Origin: Actinomycetes bacterium
Lineage (GTDB): Bacteria; Actinomycetota; Acidimicrobiia; Acidimicrobiales; Palsa-688
DNA length: 40,594 nucleotides
Direction: 5' to 3'
NCBI GenBank assembly: GCA_021838445.1
Contig: JAKCDU010000025.1
Location: 15,645 to 56,238, forward strand
Positions 24,227 through 32,225 of the stretch are shown here, one piece after another. Both the position numbers and the translations under genes were made by a program. Below the pieces are notes generated by a model, which saw only the letters and a program-made list of their open reading frames with translations, searched no databases and had not been told where the DNA came from. Numbering within the stretch: position 1 is the stretch's first letter; each line of letters starts with the position of its first letter.

Positions 24227-24713
24227 AGGCCGGAGCTGTTTCCGGTGGGCTGTACGCCGCCCTGGCTCTCGCTCTGGTCGTCACTTACCGCAGCAGCGGG
24301 GTTCTCAACTTCGCAACGGCCACCATGTCGTTGCTGGGCGCCTGATGTACGCCTACTTCCGGCAGGGCAAGCTGTTGGTGCCCCTGCCATTCCTGCCGAA
24401 GACGGTCGACTTGGGGACCAGTCTCTCCTTCTGGCCGGCGGCGATCATCTCGATCGCGATATGTGCCGCGGTCGGTCTGCTCCTGTACGTGGTGGTGTTC
24501 CGTCCGCTGCGGGCCGCACCTCCGGTAGCCAAAGCGGTCGTAGCCCTCGTCGAGGAACACGTGGCCTTGGCGCTCGAGGTGGCGGACCGGGCGATGGTAC
24601 TGGTCCATGGTCAGGTCTCCCTCGATCGAACGGCAGCCGAACTTCGCGCTGACACCGCACTGCTCGAGGCCGCCTACTTCGGGGACGGCCCAAAGCCGCG
24701 TGACGAGCGTTGA
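24223..24713 (+). pseudogene. fused remnant of a liv ABC-transporter operon (livH start joined to livF end)
   Basis: Directly after the amidohydrolase a frame reads LKAGAVSGGLYAALALALVV, then TYRSSGVLNFATATMSLLGA and stops at about 24345; this is the N-terminal membrane segment of a LivH permease. In a second frame from 24345 the permease continues MYAYFRQGKLLVPLPFLP... to VVVFRPLRAAPPVAKAV, after which the same frame switches without a break to VALVEEHVALALEVADRAMV and AELRADTALLEAAYFGDG, the C-terminus of a LivF ATPase. So a frameshift inside livH is followed by a deletion that removed the rest of livH and most of livM, livG and livF. An intact fused importer is at 38258. Confidence 0.82.
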
Positions 24714-24829
24714 CCATCTCGGAGCCGGGTCGTTCGGGCGGAGGACCTCGACGGAGCCCCGGACTGCCGGGATCCGATCATGATGGTGAGTAAGGTGAAA
24801 TGTCCCGGCTGTCTGCGAAGGAGAGGCGA

Positions 24830-25951
24830 ATGACCGAGAGCCGTCCGCAGCGTCTGATCTCCGCCGATGATCACATGGACCTGCCCCAGGATCGGGTCAA
24901 GGCATTCCTCCAGTCCAGACATCACGCCAGTTACGACGCGGCTGTCGCCCAGGTAGAGGCGGAGCTGCGGGGACGTAACAACGTCGAGGTGAACCGCCGG
25001 TGGCGGGAGCAGCAGAGCTTTCCGGCGTCCGAGGGGAAGAGCTTCGGTGGCAACGAGAGGCACCTGGCGTTCGGGCGGTCCGGGCACACCGATCCGGTCG
25101 AGCGACTGAAGGACATGGACGCGGACGGCGTGGATGTCTCATCGAGCTACTGTGAGGTGAGCGCCTTCCGCTACCTGTACCTGGTCAAGGACGGGGCCGC
25201 GGAGGCGACGCGTGCGTTCAACACGGCACTCGCCGAGTTCGCCTCGGTCTCCCCGGAACGGCTGGTCGTTTCCTACCAGGTCCCCATCCACGACATCGAC
25301 GTGGCAGTCAACGAGGTGCGGTGGGCGGCGGCCAACGGCTGCAAGTCGCTACAGCTGCCGGTCTTCCCGAACGAGCTGGGCCTGCCCGACTACTGGGACA
25401 CCCGCTACGACCCGCTGTGGGCCGCCATTCAGGACGCCGACCTGCCGGTGTGCCTGCACATAGGGCTCAAGCTGAGCATGGAGGATGTCGCCAAGCGTGA
25501 TCCGACTCCGCAGCGGGCCATCTTCACGTCGATGGTCCCGATGGCCACCGCCGAAGCGCTCGGCATGTGGCTCCTCACCGGTATCCTCGAGCGTCACCCT
25601 CACCTCAAGGTCGTCTTCGTCGAGCCCGGCATCGGCTGGGTGACATGGTGGCTCACGTTCGTCGATGACATGGCTCTTCGCCAAGGCTACGAGTTCCCGA
25701 GCCTCAAACACGAGCCGAGCTTCTACTTCCGTCGCAACCTTCACCTCACGTTCATCGATGAGCCCAATGTGGTCCGCCAGGCCCATGAATGCCTCGGTAT
25801 CGGCAACGTGATGTGGTCCTCCGACTACCCTCACCCGGTCTCGAGCTGGCCGAACTCGCGAGCGACCGTAGAACGCGTCTTCGCGGGCGTGGCCGACGAC
25901 GACCGCGACTTGGTCTGCTACGCAAACGCGACTCGGGTCTGGAACCTGTAG
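24830..25951 (+). CDS. amidohydrolase_2-family metal-dependent hydrolase
   Basis: A 373-residue COG2159 enzyme. Metal-site elements are LISADDHMDLPQDRVKAF, VCLHIGLKLSM, KVVFVEPGIGWVTWWLTFVD and MWSSDYPHPVSSWPNS. The ISADDHMDLP opening and the WWLTFVDDMALRQ helix set it apart from the 23042/29202 subgroup. AAGGAGAGGCG precedes ATG 24830; an upstream in-frame start at 24800 lacks such a site. The 110 bp before it hold no copy of the 16-bp palindrome, so it may be expressed differently from its neighbours. Substrate unknown. Confidence 0.92.
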   Translation: MTESRPQRLISADDHMDLPQDRVKAFLQSRHHASYDAAVAQVEAELRGRNNVEVNRRWREQQSFPASEGKSFGGNERHLAFGRSGHTDPVERLKDMDADGVDVSSSYCEVSAFRYLYLVKDGAAEATRAFNTALAEFASVSPERLVVSYQVPIHDIDVAVNEVRWAAANGCKSLQLPVFPNELGLPDYWDTRYDPLWAAIQDADLPVCLHIGLKLSMEDVAKRDPTPQRAIFTSMVPMATAEALGMWLLTGILERHPHLKVVFVEPGIGWVTWWLTFVDDMALRQGYEFPSLKHEPSFYFRRNLHLTFIDEPNVVRQAHECLGIGNVMWSSDYPHPVSSWPNSRATVERVFAGVADDDRDLVCYANATRVWNL

Positions 25952-26001
25952 TCACGTCGTCTCCACCGACGGGCTCGACCCCGACGAGATGAGCGGTCCG
26001 G

Positions 26002-27054
26002 CTAACCAGCGCCGAGGCGCTCTTCGAGCAGGCCCAGAACGTCCAGATCGACGATGGCCTGGGTGGCACAGAGCATGCCGCGACGACCGGTCTCGAGCGG
26101 CTGCCACTGGGATCCCATGGCCGCGGTCGTCGCCGCCGAGATCCACGAGTACACGGCGAAGAGGCGGTACTGGTCCTCCGCAGTCCGCTGACCCAGGTCG
26201 ATACCGCTGCTCGCCAATCCGGCGCGGTATCGGGAGATCAGCGCCGCTTCGTCGGCGCGCCGCGCGTCCGGGGGCAGGGAGTTGCACAGGAAATAGGAGA
26301 CGTCGCGCATCCCTGGGGCCCGACTGGCGACCGCCCAGTCGAAGAACCCCGTCAGGTCGCCATCAACGAAGAGATTGCCGACGTGGGTGTCGCCGTGGAT
26401 GAGCGTGTGGTCGCCTTCATTCCACAGCGCGGCGATCTCCCGGTACCGCGATATGTAGAGCTCGCCCACCTGACGGACGGCGGGTGGCGTCTCGTCGGCG
26501 AACTGGTCGAGAGCAGATCGCACGATGGCTCCCATGGTCACCATGCGTTGCTCCCGGTTGCGCCCGCGCTCGGCTCCGAGTACCTGGCTGCCCAGCCAGG
26601 GAAGGTCGTGCTCCCAGTAGGCTGCGTGCAAAGTGGCCAGCGCATCGATCAGGGACGCCGCCAGGTCCGAGATGTCGGGGTCGATCGGGTTGGGGAAGCG
26701 ACAACTGGTGGCGCCCAGGTCCTCGAGCACCATCACGAACGACCCGTCGGTCTCGTCGTAGGACGAGTACCACACTCGGGGGACGCGGACGGGGACCTCA
26801 TCGCCGACGGCGGCGTAGAAGCGGGCCTCGGAGACACCCATGCCGACCTTGCGGACGAACTCTCGCTGCTCGGCGACGAAGGGCTGCAGTTTGACGAACA
26901 GCGTCTCAGGTACTGAGCCGTCGGAGTCCAGACGGATCAACGCCCGCCCGGTAGTGCCTGAATGGGCATCCACCACTTCTACAGAGGCGACGTCAGTGTC
27001 CAGCACCTGGCTGAGCCAGTCCGGCGTGAGGTCCTCGACCGAAAATGGAATCAT
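26002..27054 (-). CDS. phosphotransferase of the APH/choline-kinase family
   Basis: A 350-residue kinase-like protein. The N-lobe has TLFVKLQPF with the ATP-binding lysine (about K55), then SFVMVLEDLGA as hinge. The catalytic loop LIHGDTHVGNLF (residues 218-229) and the metal-binding FFDWAVAS (D239) are intact. In actinobacterial CoA clusters such proteins often sit beside ACAD genes and are thought to phosphorylate a hydroxyl-bearing intermediate; a drug-resistance role is unlikely from context. ATG 27054 (MIPFSVEDLTPDWL) fits the family start; longer versions read through operator S13. It is an intact relative of the remnant at 194-862. Confidence 0.92.
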   Translation of the reverse strand: MIPFSVEDLTPDWLSQVLDTDVASVEVVDAHSGTTGRALIRLDSDGSVPETLFVKLQPFVAEQREFVRKVGMGVSEARFYAAVGDEVPVRVPRVWYSSYDETDGSFVMVLEDLGATSCRFPNPIDPDISDLAASLIDALATLHAAYWEHDLPWLGSQVLGAERGRNREQRMVTMGAIVRSALDQFADETPPAVRQVGELYISRYREIAALWNEGDHTLIHGDTHVGNLFVDGDLTGFFDWAVASRAPGMRDVSYFLCNSLPPDARRADEAALISRYRAGLASSGIDLGQRTAEDQYRLFAVYSWISAATTAAMGSQWQPLETGRRGMLCATQAIVDLDVLGLLEERLGAG

Positions 27055-27083
27055 CGAAGGCACCCGCCAATGATGACCGTAAT

Positions 27084-27099
27084 CCGATATCGACGTCAA
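27084..27099 (-). promoter_or_regulatory. promoter/operator S13 (minus: TTGACGTC-GATATCGG)
   Basis: Matches the consensus at 15 of 16 positions. Read on the minus strand, TTGACG (27099-27094) is a -35 with a weak TCATCA 17 bp downstream, pointing at the phosphotransferase start at 27054. A minus-strand frame upstream (TPDRIATFISRLVAQGQIAQ) stops inside it. Confidence 0.68.
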
Positions 27100-27190
27100 C
27101 TCTGGGCGATCTGACCCTGTGCGACGAGGCGGGAGATGAAGGTGGCGATGCGGTCCGGCGTCGCTGGCTTCGGGGCTGGACGGGGAGCTG

Positions 27191-27568
27191 ATGGGCCACA
27201 CCTGGGGCATGTTCGGGTCACCGGTGCCGGAGATTCTTCTCCAACTGGCTCTCGCAATGGCGAAGGCCGCAGGCATACTCGACGGAAATAGGGACAAGGT
27301 GTTCCCCGCTCTGTCCAAAGTCGTGGAAGGCGAAGTGCCGGTCGACTACTACCAGAGCGAGGACATGGTCATCATCGGGACGCCCGACGAGTGCCTGAGG
27401 AAGATCCTTCGATACGAGTCCGTCGGAGTCGACCAGCTGCTCTGCTACGTACAGTTCGGGGACCTGCCCCACGACGCGGTGATGCGGGATCTGGAGCTCC
27501 TGGCCGAGGAGGTCATGCCGAAACTCGAGGAGAGGGGGCATCGAGTGACCGATACCGCGGCAATCTGA
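27191..27568 (+). pseudogene. C-terminal fragment of an LLM-class oxidoreductase
   Basis: The frame reads GHTWGMFGSPVPEILLQL, then DYYQSEDMVIIGTPDECLRK and VGVDQLLCYVQFGDLPHDAV, ending DLELLAEEVMPKLEERGH. This is the last third of a luciferase-like TIM-barrel oxidoreductase (the GTPDEC...GVDQLLCYVQFG segment and the final helix are typical). The N-terminal two-thirds, including the flavin-binding strands, are missing: upstream lies only about 90 bp before operator S13. It could be expressed as a 125-residue piece, but it is unlikely to be active. Confidence 0.75.
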
Positions 27569-27592
27569 TGGATCTGATCCCATTCACCGTTG

Positions 27593-27709
27593 GACATGAC
27601 CGGGACGACCCAGGACATTGCCTGGACGATGCTCTTTCTGGCCGCCGACACCTCACGGTTCATGACCGGTCAGGGGCTACGCCCCAGCGGCGGCGTCCTC
27701 ATGATTTGA
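27593..27709 (+). pseudogene. C-terminal fragment of a short-chain dehydrogenase
   Basis: A frame reads DMTGTTQDIAWTMLFLAAD, then TSRFMTGQGLRPSGGVLMI and stops at 27709. This is the last 38 residues of an SDR (the FLAADTSRFMTGQ...GG signature). Nothing of the Rossmann fold remains. The following 130 bp up to operator S14 contain no gene I can support; a short frame ending AAAGEALVASGGADPVR (stop near 27795) may be one more scrap. Confidence 0.65.
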
Positions 27710-27855
27710 CGGGGTTGCGTGCCGGACGCCTCTCCGGTGTTCGCCGCGGCGGGGGAGGCCCTGGTGGCGTCCGGGGGCGCCGACCCGGTTCGGTAGGCCG
27801 TATCTGGCCGGACTGGAGCGGAAGCCTTGCAGACCACTGTGACAGGTGCCATGAT

Positions 27856-27871
27856 TCGATATCGCTGTCGA
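27856..27871. promoter_or_regulatory. operator palindrome S14 (TCGATATC-GCTGTCGA)
   Basis: Matches the consensus at 15 of 16 positions and directly follows a -10-like CATGAT on the plus strand; the substrate-binding protein starts 18 bp further on at 27889. Confidence 0.7.
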
Positions 27872-27888
27872 ATAGGGGGGTTGGGGAA

Positions 27889-29121
27889 TTGTCTCACTCG
27901 AAGAGGATGGTCGCTCTGGGGGCAGCTGCGATCGCGGTAGTCGCCGGATGCAGCAGTTCCGCCAAACCGGGCACCGGAGCCGGTGCCGCCGCCACCTCCG
28001 GCAAGACCTACACGGTTGGCATCCTGACCGATCTCACTGGTCCCGGCTCGAACACGGGCCAGACCACTCTGCAGGGCATCAAGGCCGGGATCGGGCTGGC
28101 CGCCAAGCAGGGCTACAACATCAAGTACGTCGTCGCCGATACCGGAACCTCCTTGAGCCAGACCCTGACCGCGGCCCAGACGCTCGTCCAACAGGATCAC
28201 GTGTTCGCCGTCATTCAGATATCCGTGGTCGGCTTCGCAGCGGCGCACTACCTGACCTCCTCCGGCGTACCGGTGATCGGCGGTGACGTGGACGGCCCGG
28301 AATGGCTCACCGCCCGCAACATGTTCTCCATATTCGGCTACGCCGATTACACGAAGGTGCAGACGACGCTCGGGGAGATCTTCAAGCAGCTCGGTGCGAC
28401 CACCTTTGGCGGTCTGGCGTACAGCATCGAGCCCTCCTCGTACGACAATGCCAAGGGGGCAGCGGTATCGGCGAGTCTGGCCGGCCTCGAGGACGGGTAT
28501 CTCAATACGCAGGTCCCTCTCGGTTCGACCAACATGGCACCCATCGCGCTGGCGATGAAGAGCGCGGGCGTGGACGCCGTGTACCCCGCAGTGACGTCGC
28601 AGACCTCCTTCGCGCTGATAAACACCCTGCGCCAGGAAGGAGTCAACTTCAAGGCCCTTCTGCCCACCGGCTACGGCGGTGACCTCACCGGAGGCGGACC
28701 CGGGGCGTCCCAAGCGGCGCAAGGGGTGTACTTCACGTCAGCCTACGAGCCCTTCGAGATGAACACTGCGGCGACGCGGCAGATGGCCGCCGCCCTGAAG
28801 ACCTATGCCGGGTGGACGGGTGACCCGACCCTCAGCGAGTACATGGGCTATCTCTCGATCGATGGACTCGTGAAGGGGCTGCAAGCCGCCGGACCGAATC
28901 CCACGGCCGCGTCGTTCATCAACACCATGTTGGGTATCACGAGCTATTCGGCCGCCGGGCTGTGGGGCGGCCACACCTCATCGTTCGCCCTCTCGGGCCG
29001 GGGATCGGTTTCGGGCGCAGACAACTGCGTGTGGATCACCCAGTACACCGGTACGACTTTCCACCTGGTTCCGAACATGAACCCGATCTGCGGCCAGAAC
29101 GTCCCCGGCAAGAGCGTCTAG
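27889..29121 (+). CDS. ABC-transporter substrate-binding lipoprotein (LivJ-type)
   Basis: A 410-residue periplasmic-binding-type protein, anchored as a lipoprotein. The signal reads SKRMVALGAAAIAVVAG-C (lipobox VVAG-C), followed by a Ser/Gly/Ala linker. The mature part has the type-I fold of branched-chain-amino-acid-like receptors: YTVGILTDLTGPGSNTGQ, VLVQQDHVFAVIQISVVGFA, GVPVIGGDVDGPEWLTA and TFGGLAYSIEPSSYDNAKG. TTG 27889 includes the basic n-region; ATG 27907 is the alternative. No intact permease is adjacent (the next gene is convergent), so it is an orphan receptor that may feed the importer at 38258 or once belonged with the decayed liv operon at 24223. Confidence 0.92.
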   Translation: MSHSKRMVALGAAAIAVVAGCSSSAKPGTGAGAAATSGKTYTVGILTDLTGPGSNTGQTTLQGIKAGIGLAAKQGYNIKYVVADTGTSLSQTLTAAQTLVQQDHVFAVIQISVVGFAAAHYLTSSGVPVIGGDVDGPEWLTARNMFSIFGYADYTKVQTTLGEIFKQLGATTFGGLAYSIEPSSYDNAKGAAVSASLAGLEDGYLNTQVPLGSTNMAPIALAMKSAGVDAVYPAVTSQTSFALINTLRQEGVNFKALLPTGYGGDLTGGGPGASQAAQGVYFTSAYEPFEMNTAATRQMAAALKTYAGWTGDPTLSEYMGYLSIDGLVKGLQAAGPNPTAASFINTMLGITSYSAAGLWGGHTSSFALSGRGSVSGADNCVWITQYTGTTFHLVPNMNPICGQNVPGKSV

Positions 29122-29142
29122 ACGCCTAATAGCCGAGCGCCA

Positions 29143-29158
29143 TCGATATCGATATCGG
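29143..29158. promoter_or_regulatory. operator palindrome S15 between convergent gene ends
   Basis: TCGATATC-GATATCGG matches the consensus at 15 of 16 positions, yet it lies between the 3' ends of two convergent genes (29121 and 29202). On the plus strand TACTCT (29174-29179) and GGAGGTG with an ATG at 29188 follow, opening a 20-codon frame antisense to the amidohydrolase end. Confidence 0.62.
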
Positions 29159-29201
29159 TGTTGGGCCACCGGCTACTCTCGGAGGTGATGCCCCTCGGGT
29201 G

Positions 29202-30410
29202 TCAGCCGAAGGTGAGCATCCGGGCGTTGCCCCCCAGGATCTTCCGCTGATCCTCGAGCGGGAAAGCGGACACCTTGGTCAGGAACGAGCGCGGTTCGGG
29301 GAGCCCCTCGGCGTGGGGCCAGTCCGAGCCGAACAGGATGCGATCGACCGGCAGGTGCCTGGCCAGGGTCTCGACGTCGTCCTCGACGAAAGGTGCGACC
29401 CAGCAGTGCTCGATGAACTGGTCAACGGGGTTGCTCTTGAACATCCCCGGATTCTGGCCGTTGACCATCTGCAGGGTGTGCAGAAGCGGGCCGACCCAGT
29501 CGGCGCCGTTCTCGATGTACGCAAAGCGAAGCCCGGGAAATCTCTCGAACAGCTTGTTCGCTACCAGGACGGTGGCGAAGTCCTGGATCAGTCGGTGCTT
29601 CATCAGGTGGGCGGTCAGGCCGGCGACGTTGTCGGCTGCGTCCTTGCCCTCGGTGTACTGGGGGTTGAGCTGCCAGGTGCCGGCGACCGCCTCGGCGACG
29701 TCCACGTAGCCGTCCTCGAAGCCGGCGTGGGCGGTCACCACGACACCCGCCTCTTGCACCCGGGCCCAGAACGGGTCGAACATGGGGTCTCCGGGAGAGC
29801 GGTTGCCGTCGGGCGTGAAGGCGGGGCCGTTGCGGATACTGATGACGCAGGCCCCGTGTTCGAGGCACCACTCGAGCTCGGCTACGGCCCCATCGACGTC
29901 GGAGAGGGTGAGGAACGGTACCCCGAATATGCGGTCCTGGTAGGCGAATCCCCAGTCGTCCTGCAGCCAGCGGTTGAAGGCGCGCAGCACCTCTATGGAT
30001 GCCTCGATGTCGGGCTGCATCGGGCCTTCCATGCAGACACCCTGGGAGGGGAACAGCCAAGCCGCTTCGATACCCTGCTCGTCCATGCACGCCAGGCGGG
30101 CATCGCGCTGGAACCACTCGGGATGGGCGGCCGGGTCCTCGCAGGCAAGTTCGTCCCCCACACGCGCCTTGCTCATCTTTCCTTGGAAGTACTCGTATAG
30201 AGCACCAGGGCGGGGCCGCCTGTGCACGTCGCCGGGCCCGGGGATGATCGGATGGGGCCGATCGCCGAAGAAGTAGCGGGTCTGGCCGCCGACGTGGCGC
30301 AGGACCAACCCTCGGTCCGCGAACTTGGGGTCCCGGTAGCGGGTGAAGGCGTCGCTGGGCTCCCAGTAGTGGCTGTCGGCGTCGAAGAGGGTGGTGATCT
30401 CGGTGGTCAC
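29202..30410 (-). CDS. amidohydrolase_2-family metal-dependent hydrolase
   Basis: A 402-residue COG2159 enzyme. LFDADSHYWEPSDAFTRY carries the N-terminal metal ligands, VVTAHAGFEDGYVD the mid-barrel His, FAYIENGADWVGPLLHTLQ the Glu strand and LFGSDWPHAEGLPEP the final Asp. It is most like the paralogue at 23042. I chose GTG 30410 (MTTEITTLFDADSH), with GGGAG before it; a longer frame to 30473 only overlaps the upstream gene. It follows the N-acyl-amino-acid deacylase-like gene by 14 bp in the same operon, which hints that the two hydrolases act in sequence. Confidence 0.93.
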   Translation of the reverse strand: MTTEITTLFDADSHYWEPSDAFTRYRDPKFADRGLVLRHVGGQTRYFFGDRPHPIIPGPGDVHRRPRPGALYEYFQGKMSKARVGDELACEDPAAHPEWFQRDARLACMDEQGIEAAWLFPSQGVCMEGPMQPDIEASIEVLRAFNRWLQDDWGFAYQDRIFGVPFLTLSDVDGAVAELEWCLEHGACVISIRNGPAFTPDGNRSPGDPMFDPFWARVQEAGVVVTAHAGFEDGYVDVAEAVAGTWQLNPQYTEGKDAADNVAGLTAHLMKHRLIQDFATVLVANKLFERFPGLRFAYIENGADWVGPLLHTLQMVNGQNPGMFKSNPVDQFIEHCWVAPFVEDDVETLARHLPVDRILFGSDWPHAEGLPEPRSFLTKVSAFPLEDQRKILGGNARMLTFG

Positions 30411-30424
30411 TTCTGTGGCTCCCG

Positions 30425-32149
30425 TCAGTCCGTGCCGTGGCGGAGCAGCTTGCCGGGGGTGGCGTCGGTGCACTCCCCCTCGATGAAGGTGGTCCTACCG
30501 TTGACGATTATGCGGTCGTAGCCGATGGCCTTCTGGATCAGCCGCCACTCACCTGCGGGGTAGTCCCAAGCCCGTTCCTGGGGTCCGCTGTCGACCGTGT
30601 CAGGGTCGTAGACCACGACGTCGGCGGGAGCGCCCTCGGCCAGGAAGCCACGACCCTTGAGACCGGCGGCCATGGCCGGGTAGTAGGCGAGCCGCCAGTG
30701 CGCCTCCTCCAGGGACATGATCTCGTGCTCGCGGACCCAGTAGCCGAGCAGTTCCGTAGGGTACCGGGCCGTGGTCACGAACTTGGTATGGGCTCCGCCA
30801 TCGCTGACGCCGGGCAGGGCCACGGGAGAGGTGGCGATCTCCTTCATCGACTCTGGTGGGGTCTTCAGCATCGGTGTCGCAAAGCCCACGCGTAGTTGAC
30901 CGGCTACGGCCACGTCGAGGAAGGCGTCGATCTCGTGCTTGCCCTCACGGGCGGCCACCTCGCCGATGTAGAAACCCTCGTACCTTTCCTTCAGCTCCTG
31001 GGCGTTGGGTACATCGCTGGAGACCCAGTGGATCTTGATGTCGGTGAGGTCGTATCCGGCGCCGAACAACCCGCCCCGCTGCTCGTGCACCTCCTTCATG
31101 GCCTGGCGGCGGCGAGGATCGGCCATCTTGACGATCTTCTCCTCGACGGTCCCGAGGCAAGCCTCCTTCCAGCTCGGGATGCTGTCGGCCAGGTTGTAGT
31201 CCTCCAGGGTGAACTCGGAGACGAAGTTGGTGGTGAGGGCTTGGGCAAAGACCCGCAGACCCTCCTCCTCGTTGAGGTAGGCCAGCTGCTCGAGGGCGTC
31301 CCTGTGGGTGTACTTGGCGCCCCCGTGCTGGTTGAGCGCGCCGTCGGCCAGCAGCGCGTTCCAGATGATCGGCCGGCCGCTCTCCTTGGCCATGAGTGCC
31401 GCCGCATCGAGTGTTCCGGTCAGCTGAGCCACGCCCCGTCGCAGTGAACCCATGGCTCGGGAGAAGGCGATGACCTCGCGGTCGGTCATGCAGTCGGTCA
31501 CCATCGGGGTGCCGTCGTAGTCCAGCTGGACGTTGCCGACCTCCCCGCTGATCTGGGCGCTGAAGCCGCATGCACCAGCTTCCATGCCCTCGATCAGGAG
31601 GCGGCACATCTCGTCCAGCTGCTCGTCGTTGACCCGGTGAGCCTTGGCGTGGTCCACGCCGGCCACGTAGGCGTATAGGGGAGCGAGGGGAACGAAGGCC
31701 ATCACGTTGACCCCCTTCGGCGTACGATCCACGCTGTCGAGGAACTCCGGGAAGGTGACCCAGTCCCACGGCATGCCCGCCCGCATGGTCTTCAGGGGCA
31801 CGGCCTCGTTGCGAGCGAGCGAGAGCATCGCCCGGTCCCGCTCCTCTGGCTTGCACGGGGCGAAGCCGAAGCCGCAGTTGCCTATGACCACGCTGGTCAC
31901 ACCGTGCCAGCCCGACATGGTGCACCACGGATCCCAGAACACCTGGCTGTCGTAGTGGGTGTGCAGGTCGACGAAGCCGGGGGCGACGACCCGGCCGGCG
32001 GCGTCGACCACCTCGGTGGCGTCGGAGGAGGCGATCCGGCCGATCTGCACCACCCGTCCGTCTTTGATTCCCAGGTCGGCCTTGTAACGAGGGGTCTGCA
32101 GGCCGTCGATGACGGTCCCGCCCTTGATGACGATGTCGAGCTCGGACAT
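30425..32149 (-). CDS. N-acyl-D-amino-acid deacylase/D-aminoacylase-like amidohydrolase
   Basis: A 574-residue amidohydrolase-superfamily enzyme. Domain order is an N-terminal beta-sandwich strand pair (LDIVIKGGTVIDGLQTPRYK), the HxH motif GFVDLHTHYDSQVFWDP (H63, H65), GNCGFGFAP with the possible Cys metal ligand, and SDGGAHTKF with the catalytic Asp, ending in IIVNGRTTFIEGECT. D-aminoacylases cleave N-acyl amino acids or related amides; in CoA-type catabolic clusters such proteins are common and their substrates unproven. ATG 32149 has AAGGGGAGGG upstream. It is divergent from a TetR gene and shares the palindrome at 32187 with it. Confidence 0.92.
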   Translation of the reverse strand: MSELDIVIKGGTVIDGLQTPRYKADLGIKDGRVVQIGRIASSDATEVVDAAGRVVAPGFVDLHTHYDSQVFWDPWCTMSGWHGVTSVVIGNCGFGFAPCKPEERDRAMLSLARNEAVPLKTMRAGMPWDWVTFPEFLDSVDRTPKGVNVMAFVPLAPLYAYVAGVDHAKAHRVNDEQLDEMCRLLIEGMEAGACGFSAQISGEVGNVQLDYDGTPMVTDCMTDREVIAFSRAMGSLRRGVAQLTGTLDAAALMAKESGRPIIWNALLADGALNQHGGAKYTHRDALEQLAYLNEEEGLRVFAQALTTNFVSEFTLEDYNLADSIPSWKEACLGTVEEKIVKMADPRRRQAMKEVHEQRGGLFGAGYDLTDIKIHWVSSDVPNAQELKERYEGFYIGEVAAREGKHEIDAFLDVAVAGQLRVGFATPMLKTPPESMKEIATSPVALPGVSDGGAHTKFVTTARYPTELLGYWVREHEIMSLEEAHWRLAYYPAMAAGLKGRGFLAEGAPADVVVYDPDTVDSGPQERAWDYPAGEWRLIQKAIGYDRIIVNGRTTFIEGECTDATPGKLLRHGTD

Positions 32150-32177
32150 TCCCTCCCCTTCACATGCTCCACCAGGA

Positions 32178-32218
32178 AGGTTACTTACTTGCTGAGTCAC
32201 CAGCAAGTCTCATAGATT
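32178..32218. promoter_or_regulatory. divergent promoters sharing a TetR-type operator
   Basis: The 22-bp palindrome ACTTGCTG-agtcac-CAGCAAGT (32187-32208) overlaps two facing promoters. On minus, TTGCTG (32206-32201) and TAACCT (32183-32178) are 17 bp apart; on plus, TTGCTG (32189-32194) and TAGATT (32213-32218) are 18 bp apart. It is unlike the 16-bp palindrome elsewhere and is probably the binding site of the adjacent TetR protein. Confidence 0.75.
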
Positions 32219-32225
32219 TGCTCCT

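Noticed and set aside
24460-24480. GCGATATGTGCC resembling a half-site
   Set aside because: Inside the liv remnant, does not extend to a palindrome and has no promoter nearby.
27096-27190. minus-strand stretch TPDRIATFISRLVAQGQIAQ ending inside S13
   Set aside because: Looks protein-like, possibly another gene remnant, but too short and without a recognised motif to annotate as a gene.
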